Source: Carya illinoinensis
Taxonomy: Eukaryota > Streptophyta > Magnoliopsida > Fagales > Juglandaceae
Assembly (NCBI RefSeq): GCF_018687715.1
Contig: NC_056766.1
Coordinates: 19,885,001 to 19,949,000 of the forward strand
Length of the DNA: 64,000 bases
Reading direction: 5' to 3'
Shown here in pieces: positions 45,815-58,261 of the stretch. Under the pieces are notes generated by a model. The model was given only the letters and a program-made list of their open reading frames with translations. It was not told the origin of the DNA and searched no databases. The position numbers were made by a program, and so were the translations under genes. The stretch's first letter is position 1. Each line of letters opens with the position of its first letter.

Positions 45815-46990
45815 TAAGGAAATTGCACCCGCATGACCCACTCACTTTCCCAAGTGAGCTCCTTGTTTCTCGCATCTCTCCACTACACTATTACCAATGG
45901 TATGATTTTAGATCACAATCTCTGCTCCTTCCAATCTACAATTCTTACCAGATTTTTCTCATAAGTGAGATTTGGTTGCAATGAAACCAGATTCGATTCA
46001 ATTACTCGGGGTTGTTGGTTCTCAAAACTTTCCCTTCAGTCTGATTCTCTTAACATCTTTCATAGGTGATACCTTGAGGTACACCCAATCACCGTACTCA
46101 GAGGTTAACTCTCTCCTCCTATTATTGATGTAACTCTTCTACCTACTCTGAATTGTGGCCATCCTTGCACATATGAGCTTGACCTGCTTCATCATTGCTT
46201 GGATGATTTTTGGTCTAGTCACCTTGGCTTCTCCTGCCTCATCCCAACATATCATTGATCCACACTTCCTCCCTTACAATGCCTCGTAATGGGTCATTTG
46301 GATATTCGTCTAGTAACTGTTATTGTACACAAACCCAATGAGTGGTATGTGACCTTTCCATGGTCCCTTAAAATCCAATATACATGCCCTTAGCATGTCC
46401 TCTAGGGTCTGGATAGTCCTTTCTAGTTGTTTGTCAATTTGGGGATGATAAGCACTACTAAAAACTTCAACATGGTGCCCGTAACATTTTGTAAACTCTT
46501 CCAAAAATGGGAGGTAAATCTCCAATCTCTATCCAATACTATCGTCTTAGAGACTCCATGTAATCTAACTATCTCCCTTATGTACAGTTGAGTGAGTTTA
46601 CTTAGAGTGTCTGTAGTGGTGATGGGTAAGAAGTGAGCACTCTTGGTCAACTGATCTACTATTACCCATATGACATCCTTTCCCCACAAAATTCATAGTA
46701 ATATCTTACAACTTCCATTCGAGAATAGGTAAAGGTTGCAAGTTCCTTGTCGACCTTTGGTGTTTCACTTTTACCTTCAAACACGTAGCACACTTCTCGA
46801 TGAAGTGGGTGATGTCTTGCTTCATTCCTTCCCACCAAAGTCCTTTCCTAAGATCTTGATGCATCTTCATTCCTCCAAGGTGTATCGAATATGGAGAGGA
46901 ATGAGCTTCAGCTAGTATTCGCTCTAAAACCTCTGAATTAGCCAGGACCACCTTTCGTCCTCTAAAGAACAGGGTTCCATCCTTTCTCAA
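45815..46990 (-). pseudogene. Chromovirus integrase with chromodomain-like C-terminus, broken
   Basis: The zinc-binding N-terminus (46706-46990) reads HLGGMKMHQDLRKGLWWEGMK, then CATCLKVKVKHQ. The core (46310-46689) has IVDQLTKSAHF (first D), VLDRDWRFTSHFW (second D region) and SSAYHPQIDKQLERTIQTLEDMLRAC with the E. GDWVYLKVSP is near 46090. A chromodomain-like tail at about 45975-45815 reads VRIVDWKEQRL, IIPLVIV and ELTWESEWVMR, with two stops. Frame changes occur near 46430 and 46700. The tail would target integration to heterochromatin marks. Confidence 0.8.
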
Positions 46991-47001
46991 GTTGAAATGA
47001 A

Positions 47002-48595
47002 TTAATCCTTTGCCACTGTAGACCTTTCGTCAAATCTCCAGCCATTTAGGATCCTCTTCATGTTGATCCTTCTGTTGTCGAAATCACTTACCCTAAATTG
47101 CTGCAGGGTATTGAAAGTCTCCTTTGGTGTTATATCCTTTATCATCAAGTGTCTCATTCCTTTCAAGAGTAAATCACTTCCGAGAGTTCTCTTACATCTC
47201 TTATTTTTGACTTGCAACTTAAGGCATCAGTGACTAAATTGGCTTTTCCCTAGTGATACTCAATTTTACATTGGTAGTCACTAATAACCTCCAACCACCT
47301 TCATTACCTCATGTTAAGACTTCTGTGGGTGAAGAGATGTTTCAGACTCTTGTGATCGGTATATACCTTGCATTCTTCACCATATAGGTAATACTACCAA
47401 ATCTTTAAGGCAAACACTATCGTTGCCAATTCCATGTCATGAGTGGGGTAGTTCTTTTTGTGGTCTTACAACTGTCTGGATGCGTAAGCTACCACCTTGT
47501 CGTTCAATATTAGGACACATCCTAGACCATGTTTGATATGTCATTAAATACCACAAATGGCTTGGGAGGCTTGGGTAAATCTAAAATGGGGGTTTTAGTC
47601 AACCTCCTCTTCAATTCCTCAAAACTCTACTCGCACTTGTCGGTCCATGCAAATATAACATTCTTCCTTGTTAACGTTGTGAGAGGACTTAACAATCGAG
47701 GGAATCCTTCCACAAACCTCCGGTAGTAACTAGCCAAACCCAAGAAACTCTTTTCCTCTTGCACAGTTATTGTTCACTTCCATTCTATAACTGTCTCAAT
47801 CTTACGTAGCTCGACCATGACTCCATCCTTGAATATCATGTGACTAAGGAACTTCACTTCCTCTAGCCAAAATTTGCACTTGCTAAGTTTGGAGAACAAC
47901 TAATGGTCCTTAAGCATTCCCAACACTAACCTTAAGTGACTCTCATGATCTTAGCACATCTGGAATACACTAGGATGTCGTCTATAAAAACTACTATAAA
48001 CAAGTCCAAAAATGGTCAAAACATTCTATTCTTGATGTCCATAAAAGTTGTCAGACATTAGCTAATTCGAAGGGCATTAATGGCCATACTTAGTCCAAAA
48101 GGCCATCTTTGGTATGTCACCTTCCTTAATCATCAATTGGTGATAACCCAACCTAAGATCAATCTTAGAAAATACTGCAGCCCCTTACAGCTAGTCAAAC
48201 AAATATTCTATCCTTGGCAATGGATATCTATTCTTTATGGTCACCTTATTTAGTTTTCGATAGTTGATGCACATACTAAGGGATGCATCTCACTTTTTGA
48301 CAAATAGTACCGGCACTCCCCAAGGTGATATGCTAGGCCTGATAAATCCTTTTGTCAATAGATCTTGCAGTAGACTCCTTAACTCCTTTAACTTTGTTTG
48401 GGCCATCCTGTAAGGTGCCTTGTATACCAGAACCACTCTTTGTTCTATCTCAATTGAAAACTCAATTTTCCTATAAAGGGATAACCCTAGTAGTTCTCTA
48501 AAGACCTCCAAAAATTCTTTTACTATCAGTATGTTCTCCATTTCTTTAGGTTCTCTCTCTTTAAGCACTAAGTATGCCTTAGCCCCACTTGCCAA
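47002..48595 (-). pseudogene. Chromovirus reverse transcriptase and RNase H, frameshifted
   Basis: The N-terminal part (48290-48595) reads APYRMAQTKLKELRSLLQDLL, then GFIRPSISPWGVPVLFVKK, the standard gypsy RT start. The catalytic box near 47972-47990 is FIDDIL (intact). RNase H lies in broken frames to about 47200 (for example DRLTKCNALFYF-like wording around 47340-47450). Multiple stops and frame changes make it inactive. Confidence 0.75.
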
Positions 48596-48599
48596 ATCC

Positions 48600-49000
48600 T
48601 TATTGGCCTACAACGAGATAATGATTCCCAACATTGACCTCAACTTGCTTCCATGAAATATCCTATCTTTTAGTCCTAGTATGCAAAATATTATGGTTCT
48701 CGACCAGCAATCTCTACTTGTGAAGTGCCTAAATAGCCAATTCATTCCTAATATGATATCGAATCTCAACATGTCGAACACTATTAGATGCACTTCCAAA
48801 GGGATACCGTCTATCTCCAAAGGACACTCTCTAACTGCCTTAGTGCAAACACTATCCCTCCATTGGGTAGCGCTACTAAGACTCCATGGTGCATTGATTT
48901 TCATCGAAGGCCAATCATCTTGATGAAAGTAGTAGACATGAAGGACTAGAAAGCTCCTGAGTTCAATAGTGTATTTGTGTAGAAATTTGATATCCTAACT
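48600..49000 (-). pseudogene. Chromovirus aspartic protease, active-site Asp changed
   Basis: The family motif LLDSGATHSFIS appears as LLNSGAF-stop-SF near 48952-48975, so the catalytic D has become N. The downstream flap region reads ECPLEIDGIPLEVHLIVFDMLRFDIILGMNWL (48760-48840), with the second conserved motif FDIILGMDWL. Confidence 0.8.
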
Positions 49001-49169
49001 CGTCCTGCACGATCAACTTCGGTTTAGTACCTACTCTTAATGCCTACAAATATATTCAATTAATTGTAAACTATGGTTTTGTACCTTTGATGACGCTTGC
49101 CTCCTCAATCTCTAGGACGTCCTCCTAAACTTCTTTTGGGGTGAGGGCATACACCCTCACTTGCAAGGC

Positions 49170-51290
49170 CTATTTATTTTCTCTGCGTCCTCCGCCCTAT
49201 ATTACCTGCTTCACTATTAGTGCTGAACGGAAATCCATGACATAATGTCCAGTCTATTTATAGCAAAAACACCAAATCAAGACCTGTCAGCAATCCCCCT
49301 CATGAGCTCTACATCAATTATCGCAAACCGAAATGCTTCCTCCAATTCTTACTCCAGGAGTGGTTGGTAGTCATCCACTCATCCTTAATACAAACTTCTA
49401 AGGGATATTTGAACTGTTTCCCTCACTATAAAACATCCTCCTCTTTGGACCCATGGGCACAACCAACAATTTTGCGTTGCACATGCTTGACAATAGAGGT
49501 TACGTACACCAAATTCTGGAATTCCTTAGTCTCCAAACATGCTACTTGGGTCTTGATTTGGGTCTGAAATCTGTTTCCATTCTATCTTAAGAAATAAGAT
49601 GAAGGGCTAGTCTCCATATTCTATAAACATAGCAGTAGGGCTAAGCAAAAATCTAAAAATTGAACTCCAAATTTGGCTTTGCTTCAACTCCTACAAAATG
49701 GAGTCGGAGTCGGAGGCATCATCAGACCAACTCTGACTCCAATCTGCTTCGACTCTGACTTTATACTCTATTTCTGACTTTGAATTTGCCCTCTGACTCT
49801 AAATCCAACTCTGATGTTGTACATATATTATAAAAATATATATTTATATATATTTATTATATATACTAGTATAGTTATATAGTCATATAACTAAAACTTA
49901 TATAGTTAAATTCAATAATATATTTGTATGAGTTAATTATTATAAAATAATGTACTTATACTATAATATAAATAAACTAATGATAGTTTAGTATATATAA
50001 ATATCATAGTATTACTATCATACATAATAAAGAATAGAAATAAGTTAGACACTAGTATTTAAATAAGTCTAGTGTAATAAATTAATAACACATACGAATT
50101 TGCTAAAGTATAACAACATGTAATTAGACACTGGAAAGTCTAGTATATAATTAAGTTAGAAATAAGTTAGACATTAGTATAATAACATGTAATACTAATG
50201 TATAATAACATGTAATTAGACACTACAAATAATATGTAATACTATAGTATGATAACATTTAATTAGATACTATAGTATAAGCCTAGTACAACAATAAATT
50301 AGATATTGGTATATATATAAGTAAATTAGCATTGACTTATTTAGTTTTAGTTTTTAATTTTTTGAAAAATTTGAAACAAAAAATCTTTTTTAAAATGGGC
50401 TAAATATGAAGGTAAAAAAGGTCCAACTCCGACTCTATTTCAACAAGTCAAAGTCGGACTTGGATTAGAGCCTACATAAGTCAAACTCAGAGTTGGAGTT
50501 TGGATTTGAACTCCGACAAAGTCAAAGTCGAAGCCAGAGTCAGATTTAAGGGAATTCGACTTTACCTAAGTCAGTGATCACCCCTACATAGCAACGTACT
50601 GTTCAACTGTCATACTACCCTAGACCAAGTTAGTAAAGTCTTTTGACTTCTGCTACCTTACTATAGCTAGAAAGTATCAATCATTAAATTCTCTCTTCAA
50701 TCTCTCCCATGAGATTCTTTACATGGCTCTTAATTCCATGGTGACTAACTGGCTCTTAGTACCCCACCAAAATGCTGTCACTTCTTGTAGCAAATAGCTT
50801 GCATACAATACCTCATGACCCTCGGTGCACCTGCACACCTCAAAAGTCCATTCGATGTCCATCATCCTCATCTTCACCCTCATCAGACCCTCCTTACAAA
50901 AGAATCCCAGGTAGCAGTAAGCCAATAATTACTTATATATAGATCCCCTATGCTCCTTACAGGGGCATCCTAATGACTGAACCTATAGGTGACGTGAATA
51001 TAGGTCACATTGTTGTTCCAAAACACCCAAAATACGGTTTAGAGATATCACTAGCTCTTTGTCTCTCCTATCACTTGATGGTCCTCCCTTATGACCACTA
51101 GGTGGTTGCTCGATCTCCTCACAGGGCTCTCGGTCGCAAGATATTGAGATCCTGCCACCTAACCCAAGCCTCTCACTTTCTATCTCATCACTTATTTCTA
51201 AATGCAGCTCAAAGCTAGGATACTAAGATCAACTCCTACATTTTTGGTACTATCCCATGCAACACGTAGGTCTACCTAGAGTTGCGTATA
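49170..51290 (-). pseudogene. Chromovirus gag with remnant zinc knuckle, split by a hAT insertion
   Basis: Downstream of 51290 on the minus strand the gag core survives at 50719-50925 (EVLYASYLLQEVTAFWWGT, the gypsy gag A.WW motif). A knuckle-like CFCYK-stop-TGHYVM lies near 49250. The hAT insertion 49636-50586 splits the gene. No continuous frame remains. Confidence 0.6.
49636..50586. mobile_element. Non-autonomous hAT element in gag
   Basis: The ends are TAGGGCTAAGCAAAAA and, on the minus strand of the right end, TAGGGGTGATCACTG. The flanks are CATAGCAG (49628-49635) and CATAGCAA (50587-50594), an 8-bp duplication with one mismatch. Both subterminal zones repeat GACTCCGACT/AGTCGGAGTCGG words. 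The core is AT-rich with TTAGACACTAGTATA-like units. Non-coding, 951 bp. Confidence 0.85.
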
Positions 51291-51291
51291 A

Positions 51292-51307
51292 GTGAGCTTT
51301 GATACCA
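51292..51307 (-). promoter_or_regulatory. Primer-binding site (tRNA-Met type) of the chromovirus
   Basis: On the minus strand TGGTATCAAAGCTCAC directly follows the LTR end (GTGCCACGACA). It fixes the 5' LTR boundary at 51308 and the element's orientation. Confidence 0.85.
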
Positions 51308-51955
51308 TGTCGTGGCACCCCGTTCCTCGGTATAGGTCCTAGAAAGGATTCATGGTGCCAACTAGATAGTCAACAGTCAAGGTTGATGGGGAATCAGTGT
51401 GCCTCGTCCATTTGGAAGTGCACGTGTTAGGTTTCAGATATAAGGTCTTAGCGAAAAAGATAGAGGTTTAGTCGGTAAACTAAGGCCTTGTAGTATCTGA
51501 AAATCTAGATTCATAATATAGGAATAATTATTATCACCCTTAATTAATTCCAAACTTTAAAATATTTACAACCTAAACAGTTTGTTCATCATCTAATGGG
51601 TAGCAGACCGAATACAAGTGGTCGCTATCTAGAGAAGACAACGTACATCTCAAAAGGACACATGGTGCCTATGACAAAGATAAGTCTCCATCCTTGCAGT
51701 TCGCTCAGGATCGAATTTTCTTTCCTCGGGCATCTCTCCTTGTCCTAACTCTACATCAAAGTCTGTGGTTTTGAATCTAAAACCATAGGTAGGTTAGGTG
51801 ACTATGACAAAACTACTAATGAGAGATAATCCTTCTAAAGATACAATAAATGGTTTCATGTAAGAGAAATTCTTTGGCTACCAAGATTGGGTCCCGGGAA
51901 TATCTAACGACACTTTTTTTATTAACTTAGTGATTAAGTAAGTACTTTTAAATGA

Positions 51956-53515
51956 GATTAGAGAAGTGAGATTTTTTTCTGGTATGATAAATGGAGGGAC
52001 AATGGTCCCTTAATGAATGAGATGCCACTAGTGGGTTCACCCTTGCTAAAAATTAAAGATTGTCGGTTGTCGGATAGTTGGGATGTGGATTTTTTGGAGA
52101 GCTTAGTAGGGCAGGATGAGGTGGATGAGATTTTAACCTCTTTATCACAGCCTAATTCTAGAAATGATGTTCTTGTTTTGACTCCTACGGAGACATATAT
52201 GTTCTTTACCAAATCTGTTTGAGATTGTATTCGTATCAGAGTTCTCCTCCTGATTGGCATGCTTGTATTTGGCATAAGAGTCTTCCTTTAAAAATGTCTA
52301 TACATTTTTAGAGGATTTGGCATATGGCATTGAGTGTGGATGATAGATTGCGCTATATTGGTATTCCTCTTGTTTTGAAATGTGATTGTTGTAATGTAGG
52401 TCATATTGAAGATATGAACCATGTGCTCTTTAAGGGTGAATTCCCTAAAAAAGTATGGTCATTTTTTAGCACTCTTTTTGGTACTCCTATTGGAAGACCT
52501 TGGAAACAGAATTCTGAGACTTGGTTTAGGCGTGCTTGCTCATCCTCGCAAGTGGGATTTATTGTGGGCATCATGCCTATCATTGTTACTTGGCACTTAA
52601 GGAGGAGAAGATGTCTTGCTCAAATGGAACGTATTCTAGAAACTCATGAAACTGTTGTTCATTGTATTTGTGTGTGGTTAGGTTCACTTTGTCAGGTGGC
52701 TAAACAACCTACATGATTGTCCTGCCAGGACGACATGATCCTTGAGGCCCTATAGATTAAACTAGTGGTTCCTAAAGTCCCTTGTTGCAAAGTGGCAACG
52801 TAGGTTAAACCACAGTTGGGGTGGCACAAATTGAATACGGATGGTAGTAATCTCGGCAACCGAGGTTTTTGTGGCATTGGTGGGGCTATTCGTAACAAGT
52901 CAGGGCGACATGTTCAGGCTTATGCCTCACATTTTGGCTTTGGTTCCAATAACAAAGTAGAGCTCATGGTGCTCCTTCAAGGTTTGAGAATTTGCAAAAC
53001 TTTAAATATACTAATGTGATAGTAGAAATGGATTCAAAGGTGGTTATCTCTTGGTGGCTTAGAGGGAGATGTGGTATGTGGTACTTAGAAGATTTTTGGG
53101 AGGAAATTGTTGGGCTGTCCTGTACTATTCACTGCTATTTTCAGCATGTTTTTCGTGAAGGTAATAGGGTGGTGAACTGGCTAGCCAAGGCTGGGGCTTC
53201 AGGCACAAAATTGGCTTATTCTAATAACTGTAATATGCCTTGGATTCTTAGAGAATTGCTCCATTTGGATATTTTAGGCGTTTCCTCTTATGAGTTTAGG
53301 ACTGGGTTTTCTTTGGTTTTATTCTCATTCTTGATCCATAGGCTTGTTTTAGAAAAAGTTTTCTTGGCTGCAGCTTCCTTGGGTTTTTCCTTGGGCCTTG
53401 TCTTTGTTACCACAGTATTCTTTTGTCACAAATGAGGGTTCTATGTAATAAAGATGGGAGGGAGTCCTTATTGGACATGTGACCTTTCGCTCTTCCATAA
53501 AAAATAAAAATAAAA
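51956..53515 (+). mobile_element. LINE, 5'-truncated, with 15-bp target duplication
   Basis: Flanks are AGTACTTTTAAATGA (51941-51955) and AGTACTTTTAAGTGA (53516-53530), a 15-bp duplication with one mismatch. The body ends in an A-rich tail (53497-53515). It belongs to the same family as the LINE at 10429-12443: shared protein blocks and the same TGGACATGTGACCTT near the 3' end. The host sequence around it (TTTTTTATTAACTTAGTGATTAAG before, GATGTTGTAAGTTTGTTTTAAAA after) looks like a short repeat in its own right. Confidence 0.9.
51970..53220 (+). pseudogene. LINE ORF2 remnant: zf-RVT region and RNase H
   Basis: It starts in FWYDKWRDNGPL, followed by LLKIKDCRLSDSWDVDFLESL. The zf-RVT block at 52324-52460 reads VDDRLRYIGIPLVLKCDCC, then HIEDMNHVLF with the C/H ligands. 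RNase H at 52816-53220 reads WHKLNTDGSNLGNRGFCGIGG (first D), FGSNNKVELM (E), VIVEMDSKVVISW (D) and REGNRVVNWLAKAG. A frame change near 53000 and stops near 52220 and 52311 break it. Confidence 0.85.
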
Positions 53516-53739
53516 AGTACTTTTAAGTGATGTTGTAAGTTTGTTTTAAAATATATTTAAGGATATAAAAAAATGTAAAAAAGAAAAGGCATTCAGCCTT
53601 CTAGAGAGAATTTTTCGTGGGAGTAGCATGACTCTTCATATAAACATGGATGGACACATGTATGCTTGCCCATGAATCACCCCCTCTAACATAGATACAT
53701 GTAATCCGTAAACATGGTGAGGATTCACCCTCTTAATGA

Positions 53740-53741
<2 letters not shown>

Positions 53742-53796
<55 letters not shown>
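53742..53796. repeat. AT dinucleotide microsatellite in the 5' LTR
   Basis: About 27 AT units, at the position equivalent to the compound microsatellite at 42424-42510. Confidence 0.9.
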
Positions 53797-53797
<1 letters not shown>

Positions 53798-53851
53798 CAT
53801 GGTAACGAGTCACCCTTTGAAGGATTACCTTCTATGCAATGTATTTTAAAG

Positions 53852-55852
53852 TGATGTGGGAATTTATTTACATTTTCTTAGTCCTAATTGTTTTGATTTA
53901 GAGTGTTTTGTACATTTCTTAACTCGTTTGTTTAGAATTTTAAGTGTCTTTTACATTTATTCAATTCTTGGGAATTCTTGATATTTTTCAAGCGTTTAAT
54001 TATTGAATTAGGTTAGAATTTGGATGATGTGAATAGGCAGAAATTTGGCTAGGCTTAGAGAGCAAATCCTAATTGGTCTGGTCTAGTCAAACCAGAATAC
54101 TGTTCAGTTTTTGGATTCTAACAAGAGCTAGATAACTCAGTTTTAGGTTTTGTTTGGCTTTCTAGAAATCTAAGACGTTGACCTAAAACTTTTATGAAGA
54201 GCTCAAAACCCAGTTATACCATTTTGATTTCAAATTTAATAGAAACGGATAAGTTAGAATCAGTCTAGAAGTTTATTGCAGCCTAGACCTTGTTCCAGTT
54301 TTCAACCTATATCTATAGTTCTATAAGTTAGAATAAAGCATGCTTAGGTGTGTTGGAAAGCTGAGAACTAGATATAAAACATTTATATAGGGTCTAGCTT
54401 GAACATATGTCATTATGATGCTCTAAATCTAGCTAGAAGTCGGGAAGCCAAGAATTCCGAATTTTCAGCAACATATATGAGGAATATCTTTTATTTTAAA
54501 ATTTGAAAAGAGAATCAATTTTGAATGGATAGTAAGGCCTAAAGATATGGAAGGAGGGTTTTGAAAAGAAAAATTTCTAGGAAAAAAAAAGAAAAGGAAA
54601 AAAGAAATCACAGAAGGAATCCACAAGAAATTCAAATTCGAAATGCGTTAGGAGACAGCCTGGACATACTTTAGTATTTTGACCATAACTTCCTACTCAT
54701 ATATCCAATTGATTCAATTCTTGATGGGTTGGAAAGATATTGTAAAAGGGCTACAAATTTTTCTATCATAATAATTTCAAAATTCAAATTTCTGAAGCTC
54801 GTACATGAATGCCAAAATAAGTCCAAAAAGTCAGGCAATTTTTTAAGAAAAATCAAGAAAACTTTAGGGTTCTTTTCTACCATATATAAGCATATTATTG
54901 TCAAGAAGATAAGGGAGTTTTGCTTCACTAGAGAAGAGGATTAGGGGAGCCAAATTTGAAAAGAAAAATAGGAGAATGACTTTGGCTGCCAAGTCTCAAT
55001 GAAGAGAGATCTTTAACAATCTTGAATGCTTCAACAACCTATTTCAAGCAAAGGAGTTTTATTCTCTTCTCTTTTAATTTTCTTTTGATGTATTCCAATA
55101 AGAACATGGTTGATTTCAGATTTTTCATGAACTAATTTTATTTTTCTAGGGCTCTGATGTAGTCTAGCTTTGAACACAATTTATATTCCAACTTATTTTA
55201 TTTTCAATATCTCTATGATTGAGTGTTTATTCCTTGTTCTTAATCCTTGCAATTTTCTAGCAAGTTATTGTTCGATCTATTGAATTGAAATGAGACGGAG
55301 AGGTGATTTGTGATTAAAGGTCTGGGATTAAGCACCATTAGTTGAGTGAAAGTAGAAATACTTAAACACGATTAGTGTAATTTTCAAGAAAAATCCAAAG
55401 AACTTAATGAGTCTCTAATTAGTTAAATTTACATAGAGATATAATAAGTTATTAGTTAGAGATATTTTTAATATTATTCGAGAGAAGATATTGAATAATT
55501 AAGGGATATTTCTATCATCAACTTGGGACATTTGAAATTTTATAATAAAAGAGGAAGAATAAATTGTCTGGGATTTGATGGGTGAAACCAAACGCTCTAG
55601 ATCTATTCTTATTATATTTAAAATCTTAGATTTTATGCTATTTTATTCTTAAATTTATTTTTTGTCAAGTATTTCAATTTAATTTAGATAGTAGAATTTT
55701 TCATTTTTCCGGTTTTTTAAATAGTAATTAATTTAGTAAATTTCAGTACTCAATAACAAAAATTAATCTCTATGGGTTTGACATCCATTTTCTTTAAAAC
55801 ACTTTACTACTTGTTACTATTATGTGTATTTGCAGATATTTTCACACCAATA
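53852..55852. mobile_element. Non-coding 2.0-kb insertion with TAAAG target duplication
   Basis: The 5' LTR is interrupted between ATGTATTT and CATCGGTACTATTT (continuous as TTTATAGCATCAGTACTATT at 42558-42577). TAAAG occurs on both sides (53847-53851, 55853-55857). The ends TGATGTGGGAA and, reversed, TATTGGTGTGAAAA are imperfectly similar. A 5-bp duplication and ends close to TG/CA point to a non-autonomous LTR-type element (LARD or similar). No frame with a known domain was found. Its minus strand opens with a GTGAAAATATCTGCAAATAC phrase common in such plant repeats. Confidence 0.7.
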
Positions 55853-56810
55853 TAAAGCATCGGTACTATTTAGGCGAGGAATCACCCTTCGCTCTAGTAA
55901 GTAAAATCCATAAAATCATATTGATTCTAAAGGCACAATCATAATCACACAGAGGCCCATCACATAGATATTCATCACACAGGCATACGTTGCCTGATGG
56001 TCCAATAGCTGATGAGCCGCTCTGTCATTGAAATTAAGGAAATCCCTTTTCTACACAACCAACATGGTGCAGTTAGCTCACTTGTACCCCAACGTAGGCC
56101 AACTCTCACATAGAGACAACATATTGCACCAAGGAGTTTACCTGGCCAACCAACTCCAAGACACTAACACGCGATACATTGAGGATTCTAAATCCCAACT
56201 ATCAGATGAGGCCAAACACATTACCACTCTACCCAATCACTATGAGGCATCCTCCTTCCCGTGTTAAACTTGTGGCAATATTTCGCAGGAATGGTTTGGG
56301 GAACTTTGTTCTATTTCATGATGATTGACACACATTTCTCTCTCCCACTCTCAAAGATAATGGGTCTCACACCAAGATCATAAATTGGTGAAAACAATAA
56401 ACATATTCAAGTCTCATAAAGTAAGGAATAAGTATAAGATAAACATAATGATAAAACATAGATTTATTCATGATCAGAAAGGTGAAGGCTACAAAATATA
56501 CATTCCTCAATGCTATCTTAGAAGTTGACCTACCTCTCAGTGTCGGGGTTTCTATTTCATTGCACCACTCCTTCCTTGCTTCCTCTAAAGAATCCAACTC
56601 TACAAGATCTTAAGTGTTTAGTATGTCAAATGTACAATTTCGTCTCATGTCCAAGACTCTTATATTGGATGGGACTGTCAGCCGTCCTTTTAACACACTT
56701 CTGACTCTAGGTATGCTTAAATAGGAGTCCTTCAGCCTCAATTGTCATATTGCAGGTTGACAAAGATAGATGGTCAATGCATGGTCCGCACCTCCTTACG
56801 GCCTACCAAC

Positions 56811-57250
56811 TAATATTTTGAATACCGTACCGAATGTCGTACCGGTCAAGACACTGGAATGAAATTTTTCGGTCCTAGTACCGTTTCATATACCGTTTCG
56901 GGATAGTCGATATATAAATAAATTATATATATAAATATATATAAAAATTATATTTCAAAATAATAGTCTATATATGAATAAATTATATATGAATACATAT
57001 GTATTTATAAATCATAAATAGTCTGATATGAATTGGGAGTCAAAAAATGAGATTATAGCTTGAAAAAATGAAAAAGATAAAGATAAAGGCAGAAATACCA
57101 GCCAGTACAAGCCAGTACAGACCAAAATATAGGCCGGTACGACCGATATTGTAGTCGGTACGAAACAGGTACCATACCTGTACCGACCTAGTGACCGGTA
57201 CGGAATGTACCGATTTTACCGGCCGGTACGGTATGGTACCAAAAACAATG
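56811..57250. mobile_element. hAT-type MITE with perfect 8-bp target duplication
   Basis: CTACCAAC lies on both sides (56803-56810, 57251-57258). The ends TAATATTTTGAATACCGTACCG and, reversed, CATTGTTTTTGGTACCATACCG are similar inverted repeats. The interior has many GTACCGG/CCGGTAC words (57100-57235). 440 bp, non-coding. Confidence 0.9.
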
Positions 57251-57804
57251 CTACCAACTCCTTAATCTTCCCTTGAATGAGCTTTTTCCAAATGGTGTTG
57301 AGCCATATCTCTAGGTTCACATGATATGATTTGCTGAGTCATAACCCTTCTGCAGACCCACTTCAGATATGACCCTTTAGGTTGAGTGTGGGCTCCTATG
57401 TACGATACTGCCACTCTTCTAAGCATTTCTTGTGTTATTTTGAAAAGCTCCCATATCTGCCTCAATCTGTCCTTCATCATTGCTCGCCTTGGGTGGGAAA
57501 TTCATGTCTCATTAGAGACACCAGCATCTTTAGTTCCTCATTCTTGCCTTCATAGTAGGTGGCTTTTCTAACTACCCTACCATAAGGCGAAATGCCCACT
57601 CCACCTCTCATTGAGATATGTCTAGAATCCCTTCTACAAGGTGCTTGCTCACCCCCATGTTGGTGTACTAGTTTCACTTTGTGGCACTCATAACTATTTT
57701 CTTCACTAAATTAATCGAGTGATCTTCATATTTTTTTCCACACAACTCCATTGATGGTCTGTCTCTTTTCGCTGGCAGGGCCCTAGCAATCAGAATCACT
57801 AAGG

Positions 57805-58130
57805 CCATGTTTGGGTAATGTGATGAGATAAGAATTATGTAAATAGTAGTAAAATAGTTTGTAAATTGTAGTGAAATAATTTGAGTTAAGATATTTTATG
57901 AGAAATTGGGAAATGAGGGACAAAATTTGAATAAAAATATTATAAAATTAAAAAACTATTGGAATGTAATTTTTTAATATTATTTTTGTTTCAAATTTTG
58001 AAAAAGTTGTTTTATTTTTTGTGTTTTGTTTGAAAGTTTAAGAAAGTTGTAATGATCAGAAGAAGAACTTGAAAATTTGAAATTAAAAAGTGTTTTGAAA
58101 TTTAAAATTAAAAAACAATTTTTAAATAGA
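57805..58130. repeat. MITE, third copy of the ATGTTTGG family (right end missing)
   Basis: It begins CCATGTTTGGGTAATGTGATGAGATAAG and carries the family core (AAAAAGTTG, GAAAGTTGTAATGAT, GAAAATTTGAAATTAAAAA). It ends without the usual ATGAGATGAG terminus, next to the long inverted-repeat element. Confidence 0.65.
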
Positions 58131-58261
58131 TGATCGCTAGGGAAGAAGTTTTGGAAGGAACAATGGTAAATATGATTGTAAGAGAAATGTAAAAAAAATA
58201 AAAAAAAATAAAAAAAAAAGAATATTTATAAAGGATAGATTGTGAAATATATAATAGTTGG

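Larger units (their letters stand above)
42386..57801 (-). mobile_element. Ty3/gypsy chromovirus (Tekay-like), minus strand, with long LTRs and nested insertions
   Basis: In transcription order: 5' LTR 57801-51308, primer site 51307-51292, gag, protease, reverse transcriptase, RNase H, integrase with a chromodomain-like tail, purine tract 45160-45147, then a truncated 3' LTR 45146-42386. The gypsy order (RT before integrase) and the chromodomain identify a chromovirus. Insertions at 49636-50586, 51956-53515, 53852-55852 and 56811-57250 each have their own target duplication. Without its three insertions the 5' LTR would be about 2.46 kb. All genes are broken. Confidence 0.75.
51308..57801 (-). 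repeat. Chromovirus 5' LTR, enlarged by three insertions
   Basis: The LTR end on the plus strand is TGTCGTGGCACCCC at 51308. It extends to about 57801, where the segment GGGCCCTAGCAATCAG aligns loosely with the LTR start at 45130-45146. It contains a LINE, a 2-kb element and a hAT MITE. The distal boundary is approximate. Confidence 0.6.
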
